Program-made: the position numbers and the translations under genes
Part shown: positions 1 to 9,200 of the stretch, piece by piece
How positions within the stretch are numbered: position 1 is the stretch's first letter
How the letters are laid out: every line of letters starts with the position of its first letter
Assembly: GCF_014653275.1 (NCBI RefSeq)
Contig: NZ_BNAL01000001.1
Coordinates: 1-64,000 of the forward strand
Reading direction: 5' to 3'
DNA: 64,000 bases
DNA from: Deinococcus piscis
GTDB lineage: Bacteria > Deinococcota > Deinococci > Deinococcales > Deinococcaceae
Notes under the pieces: model-generated
Told to the model about the DNA's origin: nothing
What the model saw: the letters and a program-made list of their open reading frames with translations, nothing else
Database searches by the model: none

Positions 1-276
1 TGGGTTAAACTGCTTGCAGCTACGGAATCTTCGAACGTAGCCTGAAGGATTTTCCGTACCACTACCCAGTGTGCCTTCTTTGCGGTAGGTCACAAAATGG
101 TTGGTCCGCAGCACAGCAAGGTGCTGACTGATGCTGGCCTGCTCGCCGCCCGTCATTTCTTGCAGCTGGGTCACGGTCTTTTCGCCGTCACGCAGCACAT
201 CCAGAATCGCCAGGCGCAGCGGATGGCCCAGGGCTTTGAAGAATTTGGCCTTGTACTGATGAATGGGTTGGTTCAT
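1..276 (-). CDS. ArsR-type winged-helix transcriptional regulator (partial, runs off the left edge)
   Basis: The 92 codons present start at an ATG with a GGGAG ribosome-binding site about 5 nt upstream, and the frame stays open to base 1. The protein begins MNQPIHQYKAKFFKALGHPL, then RLAILDVL, then TQLQEMTGGEQASISQHLAVL, the helix-turn-helix region of ArsR/SmtB repressors, followed by the wing (FVTYRKEG). No metal-binding Cys pair is visible in the part present, so the ligand is unknown. It is divergent from rpoZ. The last residues before the edge match the family less well, so the C-terminus should be read in the neighbouring sequence. Confidence 0.8.
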   Translation of the reverse strand, partial: MNQPIHQYKAKFFKALGHPLRLAILDVLRDGEKTVTQLQEMTGGEQASISQHLAVLRTNHFVTYRKEGTLGSGTENPSGYVRRFRSCKQFNP

Positions 277-416
277 GCTTGCTCCCTTGGCGCGCTGCGG
301 TGAGCCGCACAGAGTCACAGAAGTTCGGAAAAGCTCTGCCCAGAGTAGTGCAGTCTGCACGGAGCGGGCTGGAGGTCAGCCATCAGCAACGCAGCGCACT
401 TCTGTTTGCGGGCAAG

Positions 417-422
417 TATACT
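417..422 (+). promoter_or_regulatory. candidate -10 box for rpoZ
   Basis: TATACT lies 80 nt upstream of the rpoZ start in the divergent ArsR/rpoZ spacer. No convincing -35 hexamer is visible, so this rests on the -10 match alone. Confidence 0.4.
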
Positions 423-502
423 AGGATGTTTATCCTGGATATCTGCGGGAAGCAGGGCCAAGACGTGTGCCCACCCGTAGCCCCGATAAGAGGAGTAAGG
501 AA

Positions 503-802
503 ATGGCAGAGAAAAATATTGACCGCATGCTGGGCATGACGGACAGCAAGTACCGCCTATCGGTCATCACCGCCAAACGCGCCCTCCAGCTGAGTGCCGG
601 CGCTCCCAGTGTGCTGCCCACCGAGCAGAGGGCCAAGATTCACAATGTGGTGACGCTGTCGATGCGTGAACTCGCCACCGGCCAGCTGACCATCGGCACG
701 GACCTGATTGACGAGCAGCGCTTCTTTCAGGACTACCAGCGCCAGCGCCAGATTGAACTGCAAAAGCAGCTGACCGCCGAGCGCGAGCGCGAACGCGACT
801 GA
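503..802 (+). CDS. rpoZ: RNA polymerase omega subunit
   Basis: A 99-aa protein. The ATG is chosen because AGGAG at 491-495 is well placed and MAEKNIDRMLGM is where omega homology begins. The core DSKYRLSVITAKRALQL matches the omega fold that wraps the beta-prime C-terminus and helps assemble RNA polymerase. The C-terminal third is a charged, probably helical tail rich in Gln, Arg and Glu. Transcribed alone and followed by a hairpin terminator. Confidence 0.93.
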   Translation: MAEKNIDRMLGMTDSKYRLSVITAKRALQLSAGAPSVLPTEQRAKIHNVVTLSMRELATGQLTIGTDLIDEQRFFQDYQRQRQIELQKQLTAERERERD

Positions 803-829
803 GGCTCCGGTCCCAGCACATCCGTCCGC

Positions 830-867
830 AGAACCCGTGCCTGTAGTTGGCCGGGTTCTCTCTTTTG
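830..867 (+). terminator. Rho-independent terminator of rpoZ
   Basis: Perfect 8-bp stem AGAACCCG (830-837) / CGGGTTCT (852-859), a 14-nt loop, then a T-rich run CTCTTTT. Lies 28 nt after the rpoZ stop. Confidence 0.75.
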
Positions 868-910
868 CCGCCTCTGTGGTGTGTTGCCTCCGTGCGGCGC
901 AGCAGCGCTG

Positions 911-1354
911 CTAGCCGGGACCGCGCCCATAGTCCAGCAAGCGCGGGACCAGGGGGCGCAGTTCAGGAGCCAGCCGAGCAATCAGACGTTGCTGCTCGGC
1001 CACAACCTGGTGGCCCTGAGCGCCCCAGGCTTTGAGGGCGTAGATGGCCGCGTGCTGGGCATGGGTGCCCACATGGGCTGTGGCCGCGGCATGACCAGCA
1101 GAGCGGGCGGCAAGCTGGGCGGCGCGGCTGCTGCACCCACGGGCCGCTGCGTGTGCGTCCAGTGCGCGCTGCCGGGCCTGCGCCATATCCAGGCTGTCCG
1201 ATGCCCAGTCGCGCGCACCCTGCACAGCCTGGGCTGGCGCAGCCTCGCTGGGGCGGTCCTGCTCGAACAAGGGCAACACCTCCTCGGCACAGTCAGCGGC
1301 CCAGCGGGCCAGGGCCTGCTGCTGCGCAAGGGACATGGGAAGGGTCAGGGGCAT
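911..1354 (-). CDS. Imm-5-like putative immunity protein
   Basis: A 147-aa alanine-rich, all-helical-looking protein. The pattern ALARWAADCAEEVLPLFE, a middle ARDWASDSLDMAQARQ and then AARSAGHAAATAHVGTHA with YALKAWG resembles the Imm-5-like family, annotated as putative immunity proteins mainly in high-GC bacteria. That family name comes from association with polymorphic toxins; no toxin is encoded next to it, so an immunity role here is only inference. The sequence AAGGAC precedes the ATG and a TACACT hexamer lies at 1406-1411. No signal peptide, so probably cytoplasmic. Confidence 0.6.
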   Translation of the reverse strand: MPLTLPMSLAQQQALARWAADCAEEVLPLFEQDRPSEAAPAQAVQGARDWASDSLDMAQARQRALDAHAAARGCSSRAAQLAARSAGHAAATAHVGTHAQHAAIYALKAWGAQGHQVVAEQQRLIARLAPELRPLVPRLLDYGRGPG

Positions 1355-1405
1355 GGGTCAGGAGTCCTTGTAGGGCGACTGGGGAGCGGCCAGGAGACAG
1401 CTCAG

Positions 1406-1411
1406 AGTGTA
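1406..1411 (-). promoter_or_regulatory. candidate -10 box for the Imm-5-like gene
   Basis: TACACT on the minus strand about 50 nt before the ATG, with a weak -35 (GTGTCA) 16 bp further upstream. Confidence 0.45.
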
Positions 1412-1476
1412 GAAACTCTGCCCAGCCTGACACCCTCAGTCCTACAGGGGCCTGACAGCTGTGGAGCGGCAGCGCC

Positions 1477-1953
1477 CTACCAACCTTCAATCTGCCGGGC
1501 CGCTTCGAAGGCCGCCACGCCCGCCGCCACGCTGAGGTTCAGGCTGCGCCCGCCGCCGGGCTGCGGCAGCTTGAGCGTGGGCAAAGGCTCCCGCAGCCAG
1601 GTGGGCAGGCCACGCGACTCTGGTCCCAGCAGCAGATAGTCACCCCGCTGAAAGCCAGCCTGCGTGTGGTACTGCTGCGCGTGGGTTGAAAACGCCCACA
1701 CCCGCGCCGAATCCGGCAATGAAGCCTGAAACGCGGTCCAGCTGTCATGCTGATGCAGCTCTACTCCTTCCAGGTAATCCATTACCGCCCGGCGGAACTC
1801 GCGGTCACTCAGGTGAAAGCCGTAGGGCCGAATCAGGTGCAGCGCTGCGCCCAGCACTGCGCAGGTCCGGGCCACATTGCCCACATTGCCTGCCTTTTCC
1901 GGCTCAAACAGCACCACATGCAGCAGCGGTCCAGCAGGAACTGCCTCAGTCAT
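1477..1953 (-). CDS. trmL: tRNA (cytidine/uridine-34 2'-O)-methyltransferase, SPOUT family
   Basis: A 158-aa SPOUT methyltransferase. It carries [19 protein letters not shown] near the N-terminus, [11 protein letters not shown] around residue 110 and [16 protein letters not shown] at the C-terminus, the trefoil-knot S-adenosylmethionine site. TrmL methylates the ribose of nucleotide 34 in certain tRNA-Leu species. The ATG at 1953 sits inside the 3' end of ispF (8-nt overlap), so the two are probably translationally coupled. The length is typical of the family. Confidence 0.9.
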   Translation of the reverse strand: MTEAVPAGPLLHVVLFEPEKAGNVGNVARTCAVLGAALHLIRPYGFHLSDREFRRAVMDYLEGVELHQHDSWTAFQASLPDSARVWAFSTHAQQYHTQAGFQRGDYLLLGPESRGLPTWLREPLPTLKLPQPGGGRSLNLSVAAGVAAFEAARQIEGW

Positions 1954-2431
1954 TCGCACGCACCAGCAGCACGGTGGCCCGCGCCTGCACATGGTCCGGG
2001 GCCAGGCCCTCGGAGGTCTTGAAGCTGAGGCCCACCTCGGACGGGGCCAGGCCGCACAGCTGCGCCACATTCGCGGCAATCTCGGCCCGCAGCGGCCCCA
2101 GCTTGGGCCGGTCCAGCGTGACGACCAGCGCCAGGTTACCGGGCGTGTACCCGCGTTCCCGCACCACCTCCAGCGCCCGCTCCACAATCCGGGCCGAGTC
2201 CAGCCCCCGCCAGGCCGCGTCGGTGTCGGGGAAATACTGGCCGATGTCGCCTGCCGCCACGCCACTCAGCAGGGCGTCGGCCAGGGTGTGCAGAATCACG
2301 TCGCCGTCGCTGTGGGCTTCAGCGCCGCGCTCTGAGGGCACGGTCACACCACCCAGCACCAGGGGCCGCCCAGCACTCAGGCGGTGAGCATCTTCGCCGT
2401 AGCCGACGCGGAAAGGAAGTGAAGCAGTCAT
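1946..2431 (-). CDS. ispF: 2-C-methyl-D-erythritol 2,4-cyclodiphosphate synthase
   Basis: A 161-aa MEP-pathway enzyme that converts CDP-methylerythritol 2-phosphate to the cyclic diphosphate, giving isoprenoid precursors. Visible motifs are GYGEDAHRL (Asp and His zinc ligands), [20 protein letters not shown] and FKTSEGL near the C-terminus. The ATG at 2431 fits a leaderless start because TAGAAT lies 7 nt upstream. It is the fourth activity after IspD/IspE, encoded at 56.2-57.9 kb in this window. The next gene, trmL, overlaps its end. Confidence 0.95.
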   Translation of the reverse strand: MTASLPFRVGYGEDAHRLSAGRPLVLGGVTVPSERGAEAHSDGDVILHTLADALLSGVAAGDIGQYFPDTDAAWRGLDSARIVERALEVVRERGYTPGNLALVVTLDRPKLGPLRAEIAANVAQLCGLAPSEVGLSFKTSEGLAPDHVQARATVLLVRAND

Positions 2432-2438
2432 GCCGAGG

Positions 2439-2444
2439 ATTCTA
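2439..2444 (-). promoter_or_regulatory. -10 box, leaderless ispF promoter
   Basis: TAGAAT, 7 nt before the ispF ATG, so transcription should begin at or within a base or two of the start codon. Confidence 0.65.
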
Positions 2445-2543
2445 GACCGGGACGGAGAGTGGCCTGTCTGCCAGTCCAGCTCCAGCACCCAGGTCACTTC
2501 CTCAACTTTATACGGGCCCGCTTGCGCCGGGTGGTGCGGCTTT

Positions 2544-3022
2544 CTACTCCAGCTGCTGGTACATCAGATGCAGACCCACCCGGCCCAGCCGGGGATGCTC
2601 AAAGGCTTCCGGGACCGTACCAATCACCCTGAAGCCTACTTGCTGATACAGGTGCACAGCACTGTGATTGGTTTCGACCACTGCATTAAACTGCATGGCG
2701 GCGTAGCCCTGCGCCCTGGCCCAAGCCAAAGCGTCCAGTACCAGGGCGCGGCCTATTCCCTGTCCCTGAGCTTCAGGGGCCACCATGAAACTGGCCGTAG
2801 ACACGTGCCCGCCAGGTCCAGGGCGGTTACGGTTCATGGTGGCTGTGCCCACCACCTGCCCATTCAAACAGGCCACCACGGTTCTGCCGCTTCCCAGACG
2901 GCCTGCGCTTCCTGCGAAGTCCACTCCGGGTCGTAGGGAAAAGTTTCCTGCGCCTGGACAATCTCCCGGAAAAAGGGCCAGATGGCGTCCCAGTCCTCTT
3001 TGCGGTAAGGGCGGAGTTCCAT
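2544..3022 (-). pseudogene. GNAT-family N-acetyltransferase with a frameshift
   Basis: The N-terminal half begins MELRPYRKEDWDAIWPFFRE and runs in one frame until a stop at 2864. The C-terminal half continues in the -1 frame as TVVACLNGQVVGTATMN, the acetyl-CoA loop VAPEAQGQGIGRAL, then AMQFNAVVETNHSAVHLY and VGFRVIGTVPEAF, ending at 2544. Joined, they give a normal GNAT acetyltransferase of about 158 aa. The break lies near 2875-2885, where one base appears to be missing after the Glu-Pro codons. It may be a decayed gene or a base-call error; I see no obvious slippery site for programmed frameshifting. Confidence 0.8.
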
Positions 3023-3159
3023 GCCGCGTACGGTAACACGGCAGGCCCCATACCTGCCGCCCCACTCCCTAAGCAGTCCGTCAGGCTGGGGCATACAAAG
3101 TCCAAAATCCGCACCAGCACGGCTGCGACAGGTACTGAGCTTCTCACTCCACCTTCCCT

Positions 3160-3165
3160 TAGAAT
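3160..3165 (+). promoter_or_regulatory. candidate -10 box upstream of tamB
   Basis: TAGAAT, 9 nt before the ATG of a short frame at 3175 that is coupled to the tamB start at 3228. Confidence 0.45.
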
Positions 3166-3174
3166 GGCCTACAG

Positions 3175-3231
3175 ATGTGGGCCGAGTTGCACCACAATTT
3201 GAAGGCGAACAGCAGGGAGGGGCGGAGGTGA
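3175..3231 (+). CDS. possible 18-aa upstream leader peptide coupled to tamB
   Basis: ATG at 3175 opens 18 codons (MWAELHHNLKANSREGRR). The TGA stop (3229-3231) overlaps the GTG start of tamB (3228-3230) as GTGA. The -10-like TAGAAT ends 9 nt before this ATG, so a transcript would have almost no leader and this frame would be read first. No function can be read from the sequence; it may only deliver ribosomes to the tamB start. It could equally be chance. Confidence 0.35.
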   Translation: MWAELHHNLKANSREGRR

Positions 3232-6200
3232 ACCGGGATACCGGGCACCCCGCGCCGCCTGTTCCTGTTGCCCGGTCACGCCCTTCGCGCCGTCAGGTGG
3301 CGAGTCTTTCGGTGGTGGCGCTGGCGCTGATTCTGTCGTTCCTGGCGGCCTACGCTCCAGCGCTGCTGGGCCGCTGGATTCTGCTGCGCGTGACCGAAGA
3401 TGTGCAGGCCACGAGCATCGGGGGGCCAATGTGGCGACCTGTGCTGTACGGCACACAGGTCAAGCTGCCCGGCATCACCGCGCAGGCCGAGCAGCTGGGC
3501 TTGGGGCTGGCTGGCTTTGACCTGAGCAGGCGTGTGCTGTACGTGAATGTGGACCTGCGCGGGGCCGAAGTGGCACTGGAGCTGGCCGAGCTGTTCGGGC
3601 AGGGTGAGGACGCCATCACCACCGAAGAGGGCTGGAAAGTGCAGCTGCGGCGCGTGACCGTCACCGACACGGCCCTCACGGTAGATAGCGAAGGGGCCAG
3701 TGTCCCAGACGGCACTTTTCAGGTGACCCAGGCACGTGACGGCGGGTTGCTTGCTCAGGGCACGACCAAAGACGGAGGTATCAGCGCGCACTTGCGCTTC
3801 CGCCAGAGCGGGGGCGGCACCGAGTATCTGACCAACTTTCAGGCCGACGCCCGCGTGCTGCGTCACTACTGGCAGGGCATAGAAGACGGCACCATCACAG
3901 GCGAGTACCGCTTCGGGCAGGGGCCGGTGCAGGGCCGCATGCAGCTGACCGGCGGCCAGGTGCGGGTGCCGGAGGCCGACTGGGCCGAAGTGAGCAGCAT
4001 CAGCGGAACGGCCACCCATACCGGCGACCTGATTCACGTACAGCTGAGCGGCGAGGGCTACGGCAAACCGGTCACAGCGGTGGCCGACGTGAACCTGGCC
4101 GCCCAGCAGTGGAAGGTGCAGCTCCAGGGCACCCCGCAGCTGCCCGCCCTGGCCGCAGCCCTGGGCACCAGCGGCGAAGGCGAAGCCCGCCTGACCGCTC
4201 AGGCCCACAACCTCGGCCCGGGCTGGCAGGGCGTAGAAGTGGTGGCGCAGGCCAACAGCCGCACAGGCACGCTGGCCGGTATTCCCTTCGAGCGACTGGC
4301 GAACGAGTACCGCTACCTGGACCGTGACGGCGACTCCGCGACCCGGCCCGAGATGAACCGCTGGCGTCTGGGTGCAGACACGGCGCTGCTGGGTGAGCAA
4401 CGTCTCAGCGGGCTTTGGAACTTTGGAAGCAGCGGCAGGATCAACTGGCGCGGCACGCTGCTGGACGCGCCGCTGGACCTCAGCGCCGGGATTGCCCGCG
4501 AGACGCTCGAAGGCCGGCCCGCCGACTTTGCCACCCTCGCGGGCACGGCCCTGGGCGGACCAGCGCAGGGCCGCGTGGCGCTCTCGGGACGCGTGATTGA
4601 AGTGCGGCTGAACCCCGAACTGGACAGCCTCAGTGGCGCGCTGGCGCTGTCGGGCCGGGCCGGTGACCTGCGCCTGCGCGCCCAGGGCCTGAACGCCGCT
4701 GGCTTTGCGCTGGACGGCGAAGCCCGCTTCAGCGAGGACGGCACCGTGGCGCAGCTGCGCCAACCCGGTGGCGGCACCCTGAGCCTGAACCTGGACTCCG
4801 ACTGGCGCGGCGAGTGGCAGGCCCAGGGCCTGAGTGGCAATGGCCTGACCCTGGCCGGGCGCGGCGGCCTGGACGTGAACCGTTCGCAGCTGAGCGGCCA
4901 GCTGAGCCTGGACAGCGGCCTGCTGGAACGCACCCTAAGCGGGCCGCTGAATCTGAACTGGGAGACGCAGCAGGCCCGCTGGGACGCAGGTGGCCAAAGC
5001 CTGCGCTGGAGCGGCGAGCGGCTGCTGGCCGACCTGAACGGACTACGCCTGGGCAGCGGTATTCGGCTGGACGGGTCGCTGAATGCCAGCCTGGGTCTGG
5101 ACGACCTGCGGGGCACCCTGCGCGGTCAGGGCGAAGGCTTTAGCGTGACCGCCACAGGCGAGGGCAACCGTGCCCGCTGGCAAGGCACGCTGGGCGAGGG
5201 AACGCGCAGCGTGGGCGTGAGCGGCGTGACCCGGCTGGATGAGGGCTTTGCTACCAGCGCCAACTTCAGCGGGGCCGATATCAGCGCGGACGTGCGCATG
5301 CAAGGTGGCCTGCGCTTTGACTTTGACCTGCGCACCGCAGATGAGCGGGCCAGCGGCGTCATTGACGGTGAGAACTGGGACGCCCAGGGCCGCGTGAACC
5401 TGAGCGCCCTGCGCCCGGTGCTGAGCGGCGTGCTGGGGCCAGACTCGCCCCTGGCAGACCTGAGCGGCACGCTGGACCTGAATCTACGCGGGCGAGGCGG
5501 CGCGGCGCGGGTACAGGCACAGGCGGCGGGCGCAGCGCTCGCGGGGACACTCCAGCGGCAAGCTGGCGTGGTCACGGCCACGAATCTGCGGGCCAGTGGC
5601 GGCGCGGACGGCCCCCTGGCCGGGTTTGTCGCGGTGGCCAGCGGACAAGTTTATCCCCGGGTGAACCTGCGCGGCCCCGTCACGCTGGGCAACCTGGGCG
5701 GGGTGAGCGGGCTGAGCGGGCAAGTGCTGCAAGGCCAGGTGTACGGCGACTACAGCCGTCTGAACGCGGCGCTAAATGGCCGCACGGCCCCGCTGAGCCT
5801 CAGTGGCGTGCGCCTGCCGGCCCAGCAACTGAGCCTGGGCGGACGGCTCACCCCTACACCCGACCTGAGTGGCCGCTGGGGCGATCTAGACCTGCGCTAC
5901 CGCGCTGCCGGGGACGGGCAGCTGAGCGTGAGCGGCACCCAGGCGCTGACGGTGCAGGGCCGGGCCGCAACCGTGCGGGGCCGGGCCAGCTGGGGCCAGG
6001 GCTGGCAGGGTCAGGCCGACCTGAGCGGGGTGACTGCCGACGGCTACGCCCTGGCCGTGCGTGGGCCGTGGAACGCTCTGCGCGTGACCGCCTCGCACCC
6101 GGACGGCCTGCGGGCCGCTGGCACGGTCAATGCGCCGCGCCAAAGCTACGACCTCGCCGTGTCGGGGCGTGCCCAGGGCTTCGGCGTGCAGGGCCGGGTG

Positions 6201-9200
6201 CGCGGGCAGGGCCTGAACCCCACAGGCGACCTCACCCTGACCGATAGCCAGGGGGGCCGCGCTTTTCTGACACTCAATGGCCTGGACAATCTGACTCTGC
6301 GGGCCGACGCACTGCGCCTGGGCGGACAGACCTTCAGTGGCAATCTGCGCAGCGTAGGCGGCTTGGCAGACGGCCAGCTGACCACCACAGTGAGCGGACA
6401 GACGCTGACCCTGCGGGCCACCCGTGGACGGGTCAATGTGAGCGGCGTGGTGCAGGACCACCGCGTGCAGGCCAGCGGTCTGCTGCGGCTGCCAGGAGCG
6501 GGCGGAGCGCTGCAGCTGAGCGGCCTACAACTGAATGTGAACGGCCCCTATCTGACAGCGCGGGCCACCGGGTCGCTGGAAAACCTGCGCGGGCAGGTCA
6601 CGCTGAGAGCCCAGCAATTCGGCGGAGGCGACGCCGCCCTGATCGTGCCGCAGCAAACCCTGCCCCTGAGCGCCAGCCTCAGCCCGCTGCGGGCCACCGT
6701 GGGCGGCCTGACCTACAGCGGCGGACGCTGGAGCGGGAACGCGGCCCTCAGTTATCTGGTCCGCACGCGGGGCGCTCAGGCCCAGGCCATACGCGGCGGC
6801 CAGGTTCAGCTGAGCGGCACCGGCGCGGGCCTCAGCGCCCTGGCCAGCGGCGCGCTGGCGGGGCGCGTAGCGCTGCTGCCCGAAATCGGCGGCACCCTCA
6901 GCGCGGATACGGCCCTGCTGCGGCCCTTGCTGCCCGCCGAACTGCGGGACCTTCAGGGCGGACGGGTCCAGGCCACTTTTACCGCAGCTGGAGCCCGCAT
7001 CACCACGCCGGGAATGCGCTATCAGGGGCAGCCTCTGGGCCTGAATGCCCGGGTGGACTGGCGGCGCGGCTTCTCGCTGGACACCCTTCAGGCCAGTGGC
7101 GTGCTGGCCAATGGTGGCCGCTCGCGCCTGCCCTTCGCGCTGAGTGGCGGCACCCTGACCCTGCAAGACGCCCTGCTGGACGTGCGCGACGTGCGCCCTT
7201 TTGCCCCAGAGCCGGGCAGGTTGCCCCAGACCGGCACTTTCCGGGGCAACCTGCGCGTCACCAACCTGGCGAACTTCAGCCTGGGCAGTGTGCAGGCTCA
7301 GGGCGTGCTGGCATCGGGCCGCTCGCGGGCACCGCTGTCGCTCTACCGGGGAGCGCTGCGGGTCACCGGCGGCCTGCTGGACGTGCGCGACCTGAAAACC
7401 CTGGTGGACGACCCCGCTTCGCTGCCCCAGAGCGGCACCTTCCAGGGTGACCTCTATGTACCGGACCTGAACAAGTTCGACCTGCAACACATCCGGGCAA
7501 ACGGACTGCTGGCGTCAGGAGCTTCACGGGTGCCGCTGGACATCCGGAACGACACCCTGCGGGTCAGCGGCGGGGTGCTGAACGCGAATGACGTGCGCCG
7601 CTGGCTGGACATTGAGCTGCCACAGCGCGCCACGTTCCGGGGCGATGTGACGCTGCGCAACCTGGGCGACTTTGCCCCTGAGAATCTGCGGGCACGCGGC
7701 GTGCTGGAGGCGGGCAACTCCCGCCTGCCGCTCACCCTGGCCGGGCGTGCGCTGACCGTGACCGGGGGCCGCCTGGACCTGGCAGACGTGCAGCCGTACC
7801 TGGACCTGCCCGCACGCGGCGTGCTGCGCGGCGACCTGTTCTTGCCGGACATTCTGGCCCCGGACCTGGCCGGTGCGCGCGCCGACCTCGTCACAGACGG
7901 GCTGAGCGCGACCGAGCTGGACGGCACCTCGGCGCAGGGCCGCCTGCGCGTACGCGGCGGGCAGCTGTGGGCCGACCTGAGTGGGCAGGTGCAGGGCCAG
8001 CCGCTCACCCTGCGCGGCGACCTGTACCCACGCGCCAATGCCACGCTCCAGACCGGGGGCGTGACCGCCCGCCTGAGCGGCCGCGCCGAAGAGACGCTGA
8101 ACTTCAGCGCAGCGGGCAGCTACCAGGGCCGCGCTGTGGATGTCCAGGGCACCCTGGACGGCCTGCTGGCAGAGGGCCGCGCTGCCCGCGCCGCGCTGTC
8201 GGGCACGGTGAGCGGCTCAGAGCTGGACCTGACCGTGCAGGAAGCTGGCCGCGAGTGGCAGGACTGGCGTGTGAGCGGGTCGCTGCTGGTGCCCGACGCC
8301 CGCACACTGGACCCTGAACTGCGCGGTAGCCTCAGCGGCAGTGTGGGTGGCACGTTGGGCCACGCGGACGTGCAGGTTCAGGGCACCGTGAACGACATTG
8401 CCCTCAATGTCCCCGCGACCTTCAGCGGCGGCGAGCTGCGGGTACATGAAGCCCAGGCCACCTCCGCCGAACTGGGCACGGCGACCCTAAGCGGCCTGGC
8501 CTTTCCGCGCCTGAACCTGAGCGGCGCGGCCCAGCTGAGCGGCGACCTGGCGGGCCACTACGACCTGAGCGTGAGCGGCGATTACAGCGCCCCCACTGCC
8601 CGCCTGAACGGCCAACTGGCAGGCGCACCCGGCAGCGTCCACCCCAGCGGCCTGAACATCGGCGGAACAGGCGTGCAGGCTACCTTGCAGGAGGGCCGCT
8701 GGCAGGCCCAGCTGAGCGGCCCGGCTGTGCGCGGCACGGTGAGCGGCATGCTGGGCGCACAGGTGGCCGGGCAGGACACCCCGCTGGGCCTAGAGCGAGC
8801 CGACCTGAACCTGAACGCCCGCTACCGCCAGGGTGAGGACGACTTCAGCCTGAGTGGTCCGCTGGCCTGGACAGGCAGTGCAGGCACAAATGGCGGCTGG
8901 CGCGGCAACTTGACCGTGCGCGGCACCCTGGGCGGCGAACAGCTGAGTGCTCAGGCCACTGGCGTAGGCCCGCTCAGCGTGACCGCCCGCCTGGGCGACG
9001 CCTCGCTGCGCGCCGAGCTGGGCAGGCTGGCCCCCGTGCGCCCGGAAGGCTGGGTGGCCCTGGACCGCTGGGACATAGGCGCCCTGTGGGGCCGCCCCGA
9101 ACAGCTGCGCCTGACAGGCCGCGCCGACCTGGCCGGACCCAGTTGGCAAAGTGTGCAGGCCCGCTTGAATGGACAACTGGATGACGTGACTGGCGAACTG

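Noticed and set aside
3276..4763. Long open frame antisense to the 5' part of tamB
   Set aside because: High GC keeps the opposite strand free of stops; the translation is low-complexity and shares no family pattern, while the plus-strand frame is clearly TamB. The same holds for 10140-11765.
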